Below are positions 26,723-35,498 of a stretch of 64,000 bases of DNA, piece by piece. This DNA comes from CAVRXQ01 sp963849105. GTDB taxonomy: Bacteria; Actinomycetota; Acidimicrobiia; Acidimicrobiales; Bog-793. The notes below the pieces were generated by a model, which was given only the letters and a program-made list of their open reading frames with translations, did no database searches and was not told the origin of the DNA. Every line of letters begins with the position of its first letter. Positions within the stretch are counted from its first letter, which is position 1. Location of the stretch: contig CAWKGD010000004.1 of the NCBI GenBank assembly GCA_963849105.1, positions 1-64,000 on the forward strand, in the 5' to 3' direction. Both the position numbers and the translations under genes were made by a program.

Positions 26723-27258
26723 CCCCGAGTCGACCCGCGCGTGCCGCGGTGTCGCTCGGCGAGTTCGATCACCGGCGCCAGCCACGGCGCGGCCTGTTCC
26801 GGTGATTCCTCGAGAACAGCGCGCGGCTCCACCCATCGGACTTCCGCGACTTCAGACGCATCAGGACGCGGCTCTTCGTCGATCTCACCAACCAAGACGT
26901 GATCGAGTTCGTACTCGACGAGTCCGGAGCTCTCGCACCGCGCGCGATAGATGAGAGAGCCAACGTCTTGCAGTGCACAGTCGACGCCGAGCTCTTCGCG
27001 CACGCGCGACTCGGCAGCGGCGACGAGGTCTTCTCCGGGCCGCGGATGGCTACAGCAGGCGTTCGCCCAGGCGCCGGGGAAGTGGTACTTCGAGAGCGCC
27101 CTTCGCTGCAGCAGCGTGCGGCCGTCGGGCTGATAGAGCACAACCGAGAACGCGAGATGGAGGTGCCCAGGGCTTTCGTGCGCGGCGAGCTTGGATGACT
27201 CCCCGACGACGCTGCCGTCGTCTGCGACGAGAACGACCGTGTCACGCGGGGGCGTCAC
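26719..27258 (-). CDS. idi: Isopentenyl-diphosphate delta-isomerase, type I
   Basis: A Nudix-fold enzyme of about 179 residues that interconverts isopentenyl and dimethylallyl diphosphate for isoprenoid synthesis. Seen: HLHLAFSVVLYQPDGR, then GAWANACCSHPRPGE with the catalytic Cys and metal-binding His, the Nudix-like helix AAESRVREELGV, and VEYELDHVLVG with the catalytic Glu. The GTG at 27258 matches the family's usual N-terminus (TVVLVADDG) and has AGGA upstream; an in-frame GTG at 27300 is the other option. It supplies precursors for polyprenyl carriers, among other products. Confidence 0.93.
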   Translation of the reverse strand: MTPPRDTVVLVADDGSVVGESSKLAAHESPGHLHLAFSVVLYQPDGRTLLQRRALSKYHFPGAWANACCSHPRPGEDLVAAAESRVREELGVDCALQDVGSLIYRARCESSGLVEYELDHVLVGEIDEEPRPDASEVAEVRWVEPRAVLEESPEQAAPWLAPVIELAERHRGTRGSTRG

Positions 27259-27424
27259 TTGGTCCTGATTCGTGTCACGTGCTGTGATGCCAACCTCCAC
27301 GTGCTCGCGTGATTTTCACCGGCCGACGGCACGGTGCTCGACCAGGCGATGGTATGACGGTTGTCGCAGGCAACCCCAACTCGCGTGCCGCCCGGCGTGG
27401 CGCCTGGACAGATGGGAGCGATCT

Positions 27425-28384
27425 ATGGAGTACCGCAGGCTCGGTAATTCCGGTCTCAAGGTCAGCGTGTTGTCCTTCGGCTCCTGGGTGACCTTTGGGC
27501 CCCAGGTCGATACGTCCCTCGCCGAACAGCAGCTCTCCTTCGCCCGCGACAACGGAGTGAACTTCTTCGACTCCGCCGAGGTCTATGCCCTGGGTCAGGC
27601 CGAGACGATCCTCGGCGAAGCGATTGCGAAGCTCTCCTGGCCGCGCCATTCGTATGTGATCTCGACGAAGCTCTTCTGGGGAATCTTCGACGACGTGAAC
27701 ATGCAACACACGCTGAACCGCAAGTACCTCATGCAAGCAATCGACGGTTCGTTGCAGCGTCTCGATCTCGATTTCGTCGACCTGTTGTACTGCCACCGGG
27801 CCGATCCCGAGACGCCGATCGAAGAAACCGTGTTCGCGATGTCCGAGATCGTCACGTCTGGGAAGGCCCTCTACTGGGGAACCTCGGAGTGGCCGGCGGA
27901 CGACATCCGTGCCGCGTTCGAGATAGCGGAGCGCCATCACCTCCACAAGCCGGTGATGGAGCAACCGCAGTACAACCTGTTGGAGCGGGACAAGGTCGAG
28001 CGCGAGTACGCCCGGCTCTACGAGGACTTCGGGCTCGGACTGACGACGTGGAGCCCGCTTGCTTCCGGTCTGCTCACCGGCAAGTACCTCCACGGCGCCC
28101 CAGAAGGCTCGCGGGCGACGCTGCCCGGCTATGAGTGGCTGCGCCCGAGACTCCTCGACTCGGGCGAGGAGCAGAAGATCGAGCGGCTCGTGAAGATCGC
28201 CGGCGACCTGTCCTGTACCCCGGCCCAGCTCGCCATTGCCTGGTGTGCGAAGAGCCCACATGTCTCGAGCGTGATCACGGGAGCGAGCCGCATGTCGCAA
28301 CTCGAGGAGAACCTTGGCGCACTCGGCGTGATCGACAAGCTGACTCCCGACGTCCTCGAGGCGATCGACGAGGCGTTCGCCTAA
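27425..28384 (+). CDS. Aldo/keto reductase (potassium-channel beta-subunit-like)
   Basis: A 319-residue TIM-barrel NADPH oxidoreductase. Seen: LGNSGLKVSVLSFG at the start, FFDSAEVYALGQAE with catalytic Asp and Tyr, ISTKLFWG with the Lys, LLYCHRADPETPIE with the His, and GTSEWPADDI; late GVITGASRMSQLEEN binds the cofactor phosphate. The pattern (YALGQAE, TPIEETV) is that of the AKR6/KvBeta-like group. The ATG at 27425 is preceded by GGGAG at 8 bp. It stands alone and is divergent from idi. Confidence 0.92.
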   Translation: MEYRRLGNSGLKVSVLSFGSWVTFGPQVDTSLAEQQLSFARDNGVNFFDSAEVYALGQAETILGEAIAKLSWPRHSYVISTKLFWGIFDDVNMQHTLNRKYLMQAIDGSLQRLDLDFVDLLYCHRADPETPIEETVFAMSEIVTSGKALYWGTSEWPADDIRAAFEIAERHHLHKPVMEQPQYNLLERDKVEREYARLYEDFGLGLTTWSPLASGLLTGKYLHGAPEGSRATLPGYEWLRPRLLDSGEEQKIERLVKIAGDLSCTPAQLAIAWCAKSPHVSSVITGASRMSQLEENLGALGVIDKLTPDVLEAIDEAFA

Positions 28385-28463
28385 ATCCGGGCCGACGCGA
28401 ACTGGCAGCCCATTGCCTTTACTGTGAGCACCGGTGCACTAACATCGTTGGTCGCGTTTATTT

Positions 28464-28480
28464 CGTCACACTTTGTGACG
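28464..28480. promoter_or_regulatory. 17-bp perfect palindrome upstream of the diguanylate cyclase
   Basis: CGTCACACTTTGTGACG has two 7-bp arms and a 3-bp spacer. It lies 52 bp upstream of the cyclase start and is flanked by T-rich and A-rich bases, as a promoter-proximal operator would be. The arms (TCACA...TGTGA) are the CRP half-sites in reverse order. A related double site lies upstream of the lipoprotein gene at 57854. Confidence 0.5.
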
Positions 28481-28531
28481 TAAAGGTAAACAAAGCAAAA
28501 CGCTTCGGCGCAGTGCCACGTGGAGGCCCAG

Positions 28532-29848
28532 GTGATCAGTGGCGAGGCGCATATCGTCGACTTCGAGACGCGCGCCTACGGATTTGGCACGGGCGCGCCC
28601 CGCACGCCGGGCCTTCTCGAACGTCTGACCCCCTACCTCAACGAGTCGATCGTCGTCGTCGACAAGGACGCGACGATCATCGACGCCCTCGGCCCGCCGG
28701 GAGGGCTCCTCGGCGGCGAGCAGTCGATCGGGGTGAAGGTCTTCGACCTCTGCCACCCGGACGACCTCGCCCAATCGCTCGAATTCACGGTCAGCGTGCT
28801 CGGCACCGAACCGGGTTGGGAAGGCACGTGGACGACGCGGCTACGGCGGGCGAACGGAGAGTGGGGCACCTACGACCTTCTCATCGTGAACCGGACGGAC
28901 GACCCGGTCATCCAAGGCTTCGTCGTCCGAGTCGAAGAGGCTCAGCCGCTCACCGAGGCCGACGACCACTCGCCGCTCTTTTCCCACGAGCTCGAGCTCG
29001 AACCGATTGCCGGCTCCATCGCGATCCCGATCGTCCTCTTCGGGGCACAGGGGCTCGCCTACTACGCGAACGAAGCCGCGCGCGAACTGTGCGGCGAGCA
29101 CCTCGCCTTGTTGGAGGATGGTGGACTCGCGGCGATCGCGCGGCCGGCGGAGCGCTCGTACGTAAAGGACGCGTTCGAACAGCGCTTCGGCGCGCCGGGC
29201 TCGACGACGATCAACTTTCACCTCGACCCTTCGGGCGAGAACGCACGCGCCCCGATCATCGAAGCACGCCTTTCCGCGCGCGGACGGCACCGCGTCTACG
29301 GCATCGTCGTGACGCTGCACGACGTGTCCGAGCGCCAGCAGACCGAAGCTGAGCTCCGCAAACTCGCGAGCGTCGACGCCCTTACCGAGCTGCCGAACCG
29401 GCGCTCGTTGCTCGAGCTCTTGGAAGGGCGGCTCGCCACCGCCGCAAGCGGAGTCGGCATCTTGTTCATCGACCTCGACGGCTTCAAGTCAGTGAACGAC
29501 ACCTACGGCCACGAAGTCGGCGACGGAGTGCTCGTCCAGATCGGCCAGTCGCTCCGTGCGAATATGCGCCCCGACGACGTCATCGGCCGGATCGGCGGCG
29601 ACGAGTTCGTAGCGATCGTCCAGCACGTGGCGGTCGAACGACTCGTCGAGCTCGGGAACCGCATCGTTTCCGCGATCATCTCCGTCGGTGACAAGCGCGG
29701 CATGCCGATCTCGGCGAGCCTCGGCCTCGCCGTCGGGAAACCGGGCGACACGCCGAGGGACCTCTTGAACCGAGCGGATCGCGCCATGTACGAGGACAAA
29801 CGCGCCCACGGGCTCTCGCCCGACGAGCGCCACGCCTTCGACGCCTAG
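28532..29848 (+). CDS. PAS-PAS-GGDEF diguanylate cyclase
   Basis: A 438-residue soluble signalling enzyme. Residues 30-130 and 150-270 look like two PAS-type sensory domains (LNESIVVVDKDATIIDALG; VLFGAQGLAYYANEAARELCG), the second ending in the usual DVSERQQTEAELRKLA linker. The GGDEF domain follows from about 280: DALTELPNRRSL, FIDLDGFKSVND, and an intact RIGGDEFVAI active site (GGDEF at 355-359). RPDD nine residues before it is the RxxD inhibitory site, so product inhibition by c-di-GMP is expected. There is no EAL domain. The GTG at 28532 has GGAGG 5 bp upstream. Confidence 0.92.
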   Translation: MISGEAHIVDFETRAYGFGTGAPRTPGLLERLTPYLNESIVVVDKDATIIDALGPPGGLLGGEQSIGVKVFDLCHPDDLAQSLEFTVSVLGTEPGWEGTWTTRLRRANGEWGTYDLLIVNRTDDPVIQGFVVRVEEAQPLTEADDHSPLFSHELELEPIAGSIAIPIVLFGAQGLAYYANEAARELCGEHLALLEDGGLAAIARPAERSYVKDAFEQRFGAPGSTTINFHLDPSGENARAPIIEARLSARGRHRVYGIVVTLHDVSERQQTEAELRKLASVDALTELPNRRSLLELLEGRLATAASGVGILFIDLDGFKSVNDTYGHEVGDGVLVQIGQSLRANMRPDDVIGRIGGDEFVAIVQHVAVERLVELGNRIVSAIISVGDKRGMPISASLGLAVGKPGDTPRDLLNRADRAMYEDKRAHGLSPDERHAFDA

Positions 29849-30690
29849 TTCACCCGCTCCTCGGTCTCGTCGGGGACTTTGAACCCGCGGTCTTCACGCG
29901 CCGCGACGGTCGTCTCCGCGCATGACGGCGTTTCCGCGAGGGCACCGGATTCAAACGCGAGGTAGGGATACGACCGCACGTGCATCTTCTGCAGGCGATA
30001 CTGATACGACGTGCGCAAAACGCCGAAGCCGTACTTCACGCTTCGGCGGAAGTTGATCGACGAAGACTCGGGGTCATAGCGCGTCGGGCAGGAGATCTCA
30101 CCGACCCTTGCGCCGGCGATGAGCGCCTGGGCGATGATCTGGTTGTCAAAGACAAAGTCGTCTGAATTCCTGTCGAACGGGATCGCCGCCAACAGCTCTC
30201 GGGAGAACGCTCGCAGACCCGTGTGGTACTCAGAGAGCTTCTCGTGCATCACCACGTTTTGGAAAAGGGTCAGCACCCGGTTCGCGACGTACTTATAGCG
30301 AGGCATCCCCTTTTCCACAGAATGCTGTGCGAGGATTCTCGATCCGAGAACGAGGTCGTACTCGCCGAAAGCGATCATCGCGGCCATCGCCGGCACGAGG
30401 CGGGGGGAGTATTGGTAGTCCGGGTGGACCATGACGACGACGTCCGCGTCCAGCTCGAGTGCGAGGCGGTAACACGATTTCTGGTTGCCGCCGTACCCGC
30501 GCACTTCGTGGTGGCGATGGGTCCTGAGGCCGAGTTTCTCGGCCAGCACGAAGGTCCCGTCGTGGCTTGCGTCGTCGACCAGGATCAGCTCATCGACGAC
30601 CTCGCGATCGAGCTCTTCGACGGTGCGTCGCAACGTCTTTTCGGCGTTGCGAGCCGGTAGGACGACAGCGACGTGCTTGCTATTGAGCAC
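29845..30690 (-). CDS. Family 2 glycosyltransferase (DPM1-like)
   Basis: A 281-residue GT-A transferase resembling dolichyl/polyprenyl-phosphate sugar synthases. Seen: VAVVLPARNAEKTLRRTVEEL at residues 8-28, ELILVDDASHDGT, GYGGNQKSCYRLAL, and VVVMVHPDYQYSP as the acidic motif with an HPD. The SEYHTGLRAFSRELL block is shared with many membrane-lipid glycosyltransferases. No transmembrane helices. It is divergent from the membrane protein at 30697, with start codons only 7 bp apart, so the two share one very short promoter region. Confidence 0.85.
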   Translation of the reverse strand: MLNSKHVAVVLPARNAEKTLRRTVEELDREVVDELILVDDASHDGTFVLAEKLGLRTHRHHEVRGYGGNQKSCYRLALELDADVVVMVHPDYQYSPRLVPAMAAMIAFGEYDLVLGSRILAQHSVEKGMPRYKYVANRVLTLFQNVVMHEKLSEYHTGLRAFSRELLAAIPFDRNSDDFVFDNQIIAQALIAGARVGEISCPTRYDPESSSINFRRSVKYGFGVLRTSYQYRLQKMHVRSYPYLAFESGALAETPSCAETTVAAREDRGFKVPDETEERVN

Positions 30691-30696
30691 CGGGAG

Positions 30697-32592
30697 ATGG
30701 TAATCGGAGCACCGCCGCCGCAGCCTCGTGCGCGGACCGGGCCAATCCTTACCGTGCTCGAAGCACTCGGCGTGCTCGCATCCCCGGCCGTTCTCTTCTT
30801 TGTTTTACGTCTGCAGGCGATGACGCCTCCGAGGCTTCCCGACCCGGCGATCTTCACGACGTTCATCGTCGATCCCCGCGACATGTTCGAGCGCTATTCC
30901 GCTGTTTTCGCATCGACGTCGCGCATGCGGGAGGCCGCTCAGGTCGGATTCGTCGTCCCGGCACGCGCCTTTTACCTCGCGTTCGGCGCGGTCGGTGGGT
31001 TCGTCACGTTCCGATACGTGCTCGCCCTGGTCGCGATCGTGCCGCTGTACCTGCTGCTGCGCCGCACCTACGGCCGCTGGGCGGGGGCGGGAGGCGTCGC
31101 GCTCGTGATGTCGAACCCGGTGTTCGTGTCGGCGTGGGGGACGAACTATCCGGACTCGGCGACGATCTCGTACCTCACGGGCGCGACGTGTGCCCTCGTC
31201 ATGCCGGCGAAGCAACGGGACCGTCCGTGGTGGCTCCTCCTCGCCGCCGTGTTGATGACGATGGCGGTCTGGGCGGACGGCGGTGCGGTACCGCTCGTCA
31301 TCGCGGAGCTCGTCGCCTACGCACTGATGCGCGCGCTGCGCGAGCGGGGTCATCTGCTGCGCGATGCCGGTGTGCTCCTGTTCGGCGCGCTGGCGGTGAC
31401 GGGGATCCTTGCTGTGCTGTCGGGAGTCGAGATCGGCCAGGTGAACTACATCACCCCGACCTTGCAGTCCGAACGTTTCTTGAGCCGGCCATACCAAGAG
31501 GCGCTCTGGCACTCGACGAACTGGCGCTGGCTGCTCTACGACCCGTACCTGCTCGTGCCGCCGGCGGTGTTGATCGCCTTCTATCTCGTCTTCTCACGCC
31601 GCTACGGCCGGATCACCGATACCCAGATGTTCGTCGGGCTCTGCGGCCTCTTCGAGTTCTTGACGGCGGCGTACTTCCAGTTCATCGGCAAGGTTCAGCT
31701 CGTCGAGAACCACTACTTCTCCTCGATGCTCTGGGCGGTCACCGCCGTCTTGCTGGCGTTCGTCGTCGTCGAAATCGGGAAAGACGTCGCTGAGTGGGAA
31801 CCCTTCGCGAACAGGAGCGGGCCCGGCGCGCAGAAAGCCGAGCCTCGCCTGCTACCTGCGGTATTGCGGTGGATCCCGTTCTTGCTCGTCATCGGGGTCG
31901 CGCTCGGCTACGAAGCCGACCGCCAGTTGCCGGCGATGAAGGTGAACCCGTGGGGGCTGACGATCGCGGCGATCGCTGTCCTCCTCGTCGCGATCTGGCG
32001 CGTCTTTCTCGGGTGGGACCCCCCTTCAAGGGGCGACGAGGCAAAACGGGGGCTCGCCCGAGCCGTGGGTGCGGCGGTGATCATCGTCGGCCTGTTGGGC
32101 GCGAGCTTGCTGCTCACGGTGGCACAAAAGCTCCCGATCCCGCACATGGTCCACGTGGTCGACGACCCGGTCCCGACGTATCCGATGTCGCTCGCCGGAA
32201 GCGCGACGCAAAGCATCGACGAGTTCCAGGTCATCACGGAGCTGCCGGGTTTCGTCGGCCATCCGACGTACAAGGGCGAACAGCTGCTCGTGTGGTGGCC
32301 GTGGGATCAACTGACGAAGCTGTTGAGCCCGATCGGCATCTTTCACGCCGACTTCGACTCGGTACACGGGGATTTCCCCCAACTCACGCTCTCCGGCATC
32401 GTCACCATCGACAAACGGCGTCCGGCACAGATCCTCCTCATGGACCTGAAGGGCCGCGGCTTCAAAGAAGCGGTTCGCGAGCTCGCGCCGTATCGGCCGA
32501 AGGTCATCCGATCCGGCGTGCTGCGGGATGGCTCCTACGAGCTGCACGTCGAGCTCATCGACTTGTTGAAGTATTTGAAGCATCCGTCCTGA
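30697..32592 (+). CDS. Polytopic membrane protein, GT-C-like
   Basis: A 631-residue protein with about ten hydrophobic helices (residues 20-470) and a C-terminal soluble region of about 140 residues. After the first helix comes a long outer loop (PDPAIFTTFIVDPRDMFERY); later MSNPVFVSAWGTNYPDSATI is a segment seen in dolichyl-phosphate-mannose mannosyltransferase-like proteins. No clear D/E pair like that of the 12663 gene is visible. Its head-to-head pairing with a DPM1-like transferase suggests that it uses the lipid-linked sugar made by that enzyme (inference). The ATG at 30697 has GGGAG close upstream. Confidence 0.6.
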   Translation: MVIGAPPPQPRARTGPILTVLEALGVLASPAVLFFVLRLQAMTPPRLPDPAIFTTFIVDPRDMFERYSAVFASTSRMREAAQVGFVVPARAFYLAFGAVGGFVTFRYVLALVAIVPLYLLLRRTYGRWAGAGGVALVMSNPVFVSAWGTNYPDSATISYLTGATCALVMPAKQRDRPWWLLLAAVLMTMAVWADGGAVPLVIAELVAYALMRALRERGHLLRDAGVLLFGALAVTGILAVLSGVEIGQVNYITPTLQSERFLSRPYQEALWHSTNWRWLLYDPYLLVPPAVLIAFYLVFSRRYGRITDTQMFVGLCGLFEFLTAAYFQFIGKVQLVENHYFSSMLWAVTAVLLAFVVVEIGKDVAEWEPFANRSGPGAQKAEPRLLPAVLRWIPFLLVIGVALGYEADRQLPAMKVNPWGLTIAAIAVLLVAIWRVFLGWDPPSRGDEAKRGLARAVGAAVIIVGLLGASLLLTVAQKLPIPHMVHVVDDPVPTYPMSLAGSATQSIDEFQVITELPGFVGHPTYKGEQLLVWWPWDQLTKLLSPIGIFHADFDSVHGDFPQLTLSGIVTIDKRRPAQILLMDLKGRGFKEAVRELAPYRPKVIRSGVLRDGSYELHVELIDLLKYLKHPS

Positions 32593-32675
32593 GACGGGAC
32601 CAAAGCCCGGCTCGACGGAGCCGACGACGCTCAGCGCATCGCCGGAGAAGGTTCGGCGGCCGCCGGGAGAGCCAT

Positions 32676-32713
32676 TTCACACGCCGTTCACATACCGGTG
32701 ACGGCCCGGAAAC
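32676..32713 (+). promoter_or_regulatory. GlnR-type operator upstream of glnII
   Basis: Four 5-mers ending in AC lie on an exact 11-bp period: TTCAC (32676-32680), TTCAC (32687-32691), GTGAC (32698-32702) and GAAAC (32709-32713). Actinobacterial GlnR boxes are built as GTnAC-n6-GAAAC units with the same period. The last two sites match well, the first two partly. The array is about 90 bp upstream of the glutamine synthetase start, so nitrogen control of this gene is likely. Confidence 0.6.
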
Positions 32714-32803
32714 GGCTCCCCGGCAGGCTGGGTTGCGGATTGGGCCACCCGGCGCGCCCACGCGGCGCGACCCGGAGGGAGAGACGGAGGCGAGGCGGCG
32801 CAC

Positions 32804-33838
32804 ATGAGTTACCAGGCCGAATACATCTGGATCGACGGCACCCAGCCGACGGCGCAGATCCGGGCGAAGACCAAGATCCTCCCCGACGGCACGGAGCCCG
32901 AGATCTGGGGCTTCGACGGTTCGAGCACGAACCAGGCGCCCGGCAGCCTCTCGGACTGCGTGCTGCGACCGGTCCTCGTCACTCCGGATCCGCTGCGCGG
33001 CGGCGACAACAAGCTCGTGCTGTGCGAGGTGCTCGACCTCGACTTCCTCCCCCACCCGTCGAACACCCGGGCGCTGTGCGCCGAGGCCGGCGGGCGCTAC
33101 GCCGACCAGGAGCCGATGTTCGGCATCGAACAGGAGTACACGTTCTTCAAGGACGGCCGCCCGCTCGGTTGGCCCGAGGTCGGCTTTCCCGCCCCCCAGG
33201 GCCCGTATTACTGCTCGGTCGGCGCTTCGATCGCCGTTGGGCGCGAGATCGTCGAGCGCCACACCCAGGCGTGCATCGACGCCGGCATCGGCATCGTCGG
33301 CACGAACGCCGAAGTGATGAAGGGCCAGTGGGAGTACCAGATCGGCGTGCTCTCCCCCCCGGAGATCGGTGACCACCTGTGGCTCTCGCGCTGGCTGCTG
33401 ATGCGCATCGCCGAGGAGTACGGCGTCGACGTCAGCCTCGCCGCGAAGCCCGTCGCCGGCGACTGGAACGGTGCCGGTGCGCACACGAACTTCTCGACAA
33501 AGGCGATGCGCGAGGACTACGCGGCGATCATCGCGGCGTGCGAGGCGCTCGGGTCGAACATCGAGGCGCACATCGCCGGCTACGGCGAGGGGATCAAGGA
33601 CCGCCTCACCGGGGCGCACGAGACGGCGCCGTGGCACCGGTTCAATTACGGGCCGTCTGACCGCGGCGCGTCGATCCGCATCCCTTGGCACGTCGAGCGG
33701 GAGCAGAAGGGCTACTTGGAGGACCGCCGCCCGAACGCGAACGCCGACCCGTACGTCGTGAGCCGCCTCATCACCGAGACGGTCTGTTCGGCGGCGGCCG
33801 AAGCGTCCTTTCGGGAGGCGGCCGCCGACGTCGCCTAG
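32804..33838 (+). CDS. glnII: Glutamine synthetase, type II
   Basis: A 344-residue enzyme of the eukaryote-like GSII class, which condenses glutamate and ammonia using ATP as a decamer. Seen: AEYIWIDGTQ, EIWGFDGSSTNQAPG, FGIEQEYTFF with two metal-binding Glu, GPYYCSVGA, KGQWEYQIG, and GDWNGAGAHTNFST. All class-defining blocks are present and length is normal. GSII enzymes are not controlled by adenylylation, and no adenylyltransferase gene is nearby. The ATG has a purine-rich site (GGAGG) upstream. A GlnR-like array lies in front. Confidence 0.97.
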   Translation: MSYQAEYIWIDGTQPTAQIRAKTKILPDGTEPEIWGFDGSSTNQAPGSLSDCVLRPVLVTPDPLRGGDNKLVLCEVLDLDFLPHPSNTRALCAEAGGRYADQEPMFGIEQEYTFFKDGRPLGWPEVGFPAPQGPYYCSVGASIAVGREIVERHTQACIDAGIGIVGTNAEVMKGQWEYQIGVLSPPEIGDHLWLSRWLLMRIAEEYGVDVSLAAKPVAGDWNGAGAHTNFSTKAMREDYAAIIAACEALGSNIEAHIAGYGEGIKDRLTGAHETAPWHRFNYGPSDRGASIRIPWHVEREQKGYLEDRRPNANADPYVVSRLITETVCSAAAEASFREAAADVA

Positions 33839-33956
33839 CGCGACGACGCGTTCGTAACCCGCAAGCTTTGATCTCGGTCGGGGCGGCATCCGGCGCGCCC
33901 GGCGAGAAATCAGCGAGAGCCGCTCGTTCGCGCGCCACGCGCTAGAAACTTCCCCC

Positions 33957-34562
33957 ATGCCATACGAGACCGCTGTCCTCGTCCGTCGCCGCCCGCCAGT
34001 CCTCGCCGATCTCATCCCGGGCGTTCTGGTCCGCGACACCGTCGTCACGGTCGGCACGGCGTGTTTCGTCGGACTGCTCGCACAGGTCTCGATCCACCTG
34101 TCGTGGACACCGGTGCCGATCACCGGACAGACCCTCGGCGTCGTCGTCGCCGGCAGCGCGCTCGGCACGCGACGCGCCGGCGCGGCGCTGGCGCTCTACG
34201 CGATCGCCGGTCTGGCGGGGGTTCCGTGGTTCGCCGGTCACACTTCAGGATTCGTCGCCGGGACGTTCGGTTACATCATCGGCTTTTTGATCGCCGCCGT
34301 CGTCTGCGGCTACCTCGCCGAACGGCGGGCGGACCGCAGCGTGCTGAGCGCGATGCCGGCGATGGTCCTCGGCGACGCAATCATCTTTTTGGTCGGCGTC
34401 CCGTGGCTCGCGGTGTCATACCACTTCAGCGCCGGCGCGGCGATCTCGAAAGGCGTCACGCCGTTCCTGCCCGGCGAAGCGATCAAGATGGCGCTCGCCG
34501 CCGGGCTGCTGCCGTCGGCGTGGAAGATCGCCGGGCGATCGGGGCGGTCCTGCCTTTTCTAG
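33957..34562 (+). CDS. bioY: Biotin transporter BioY (ECF S component)
   Basis: A 201-residue membrane protein with about six helices. Seen: the conserved VPITGQTLGVVVAGSALG in helix 2, GLAGVPWFAG, and FLIAAVVCGYLAERRADR. BioY binds biotin in the membrane and works alone or with EcfAT. No ATPase or T component (BioM/BioN) is adjacent, so it must use a shared module or act alone. It ends 18 bp from the convergent ABC permease stop. Confidence 0.93.
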   Translation: MPYETAVLVRRRPPVLADLIPGVLVRDTVVTVGTACFVGLLAQVSIHLSWTPVPITGQTLGVVVAGSALGTRRAGAALALYAIAGLAGVPWFAGHTSGFVAGTFGYIIGFLIAAVVCGYLAERRADRSVLSAMPAMVLGDAIIFLVGVPWLAVSYHFSAGAAISKGVTPFLPGEAIKMALAAGLLPSAWKIAGRSGRSCLF

Positions 34563-34580
34563 CCCGCTTCAGCGGCGCGA

Positions 34581-35498
34581 TCAGTCGACTTTCGAGAAGT
34601 TCCGCACGGCGATCGTCAGCATCGCCGCGCCGAAGACGGCGACGAGCCCGAGTTCGAGCCCGATCGGGACGTGCCAACTCCCCCAGGTCACCGTGGCGCC
34701 GAAGAGCTTCGCAATCTGCGGCGAGGCGTGGACGTGCGCAAAGACGGCGCGCCGCATCGGGTCGACCATGTAGGTGAGCGGGTCGATGCGTGTCAGCGCC
34801 CCGAGCCACGTCGGAAGCCCGTGCAGTGGGAAAAGCGCCCCGGACAAGAAGAACAGCGGCAAGACGACGAACTGGATGACGACCTGGAAGGACTCGACCT
34901 GCGCGATGCGGGACGCGAGCGCGACGCCGAGCGCGGTGATCGTCGTCGCCGCAAGGAGCATCTCGCCGATCAGCGTGAAGATGAGGACCGGCGAGTACGG
35001 AACGCCGACCGCGCCGGCGAGCGCCACCATGATCAACGCCTGCAGCGTCGCCACCGTCGCGCCACCGGCGCACTTGCCGGCGATCACCGCCGAGCGACGG
35101 ACGGGCGCGACGAGCATCTCGCGCAGGAAGCCGAACTCGCGGTCCCACACGATCGACACCGCAGAGAACGTCGCCGTGAACAACACGGTCATCGCGACGA
35201 CACCGGGGAACATGAAGGTCTTGAAGCTCGCGCCTCCATCGGTCGAAACACCTCGCGACACAAGAGATGAGAGACCCGTCCCGAGCACGAACAGGAACAG
35301 CACCGGCTGCGCGAGGGAGGTGAGGATGCGGAGTCGGTTCCGCGAAAAGCGGATCAGCTCGCGGCGCCAGACGACGAGCGCGCCCCGCACATCGGCGCGC
35401 AGGCTGCCGCCGGCGATGCGGACGCCCGCCGGTGCGGCACGAAACGGCGCGCCGAGCGGCGCCGTCGTCGCCTCGGGTCGCTGCCCCGTCGTCGCCAC
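34581..35498 (-). CDS. ABC-2 type exporter permease
   Basis: A 305-residue membrane protein with six hydrophobic helices, the ABC2_membrane fold of DrrB-like exporters. Seen: RNRLRILTSLAQPVLFLFVLG at the first helix, FMFPGVVAMTVLF, and the REFGFLREMLVAPV amphipathic coupling segment typical of the family. The GTG at 35498 overlaps the ATPase stop (TAGTG) with GAGGCGG in front; a start at 35519 is possible. It pairs with the ATPase at 35498-36592 to form a homodimeric exporter. Confidence 0.88.
   Translation of the reverse strand: MATTGQRPEATTAPLGAPFRAAPAGVRIAGGSLRADVRGALVVWRRELIRFSRNRLRILTSLAQPVLFLFVLGTGLSSLVSRGVSTDGGASFKTFMFPGVVAMTVLFTATFSAVSIVWDREFGFLREMLVAPVRRSAVIAGKCAGGATVATLQALIMVALAGAVGVPYSPVLIFTLIGEMLLAATTITALGVALASRIAQVESFQVVIQFVVLPLFFLSGALFPLHGLPTWLGALTRIDPLTYMVDPMRRAVFAHVHASPQIAKLFGATVTWGSWHVPIGLELGLVAVFGAAMLTIAVRNFSKVD

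Noticed and set aside
30697..32592. Integral part of a second glycan island with the GT2 gene at 29845
   Set aside because: Only two genes, base composition as in the housekeeping region, and no other sugar genes nearby; treated as a separate pair.
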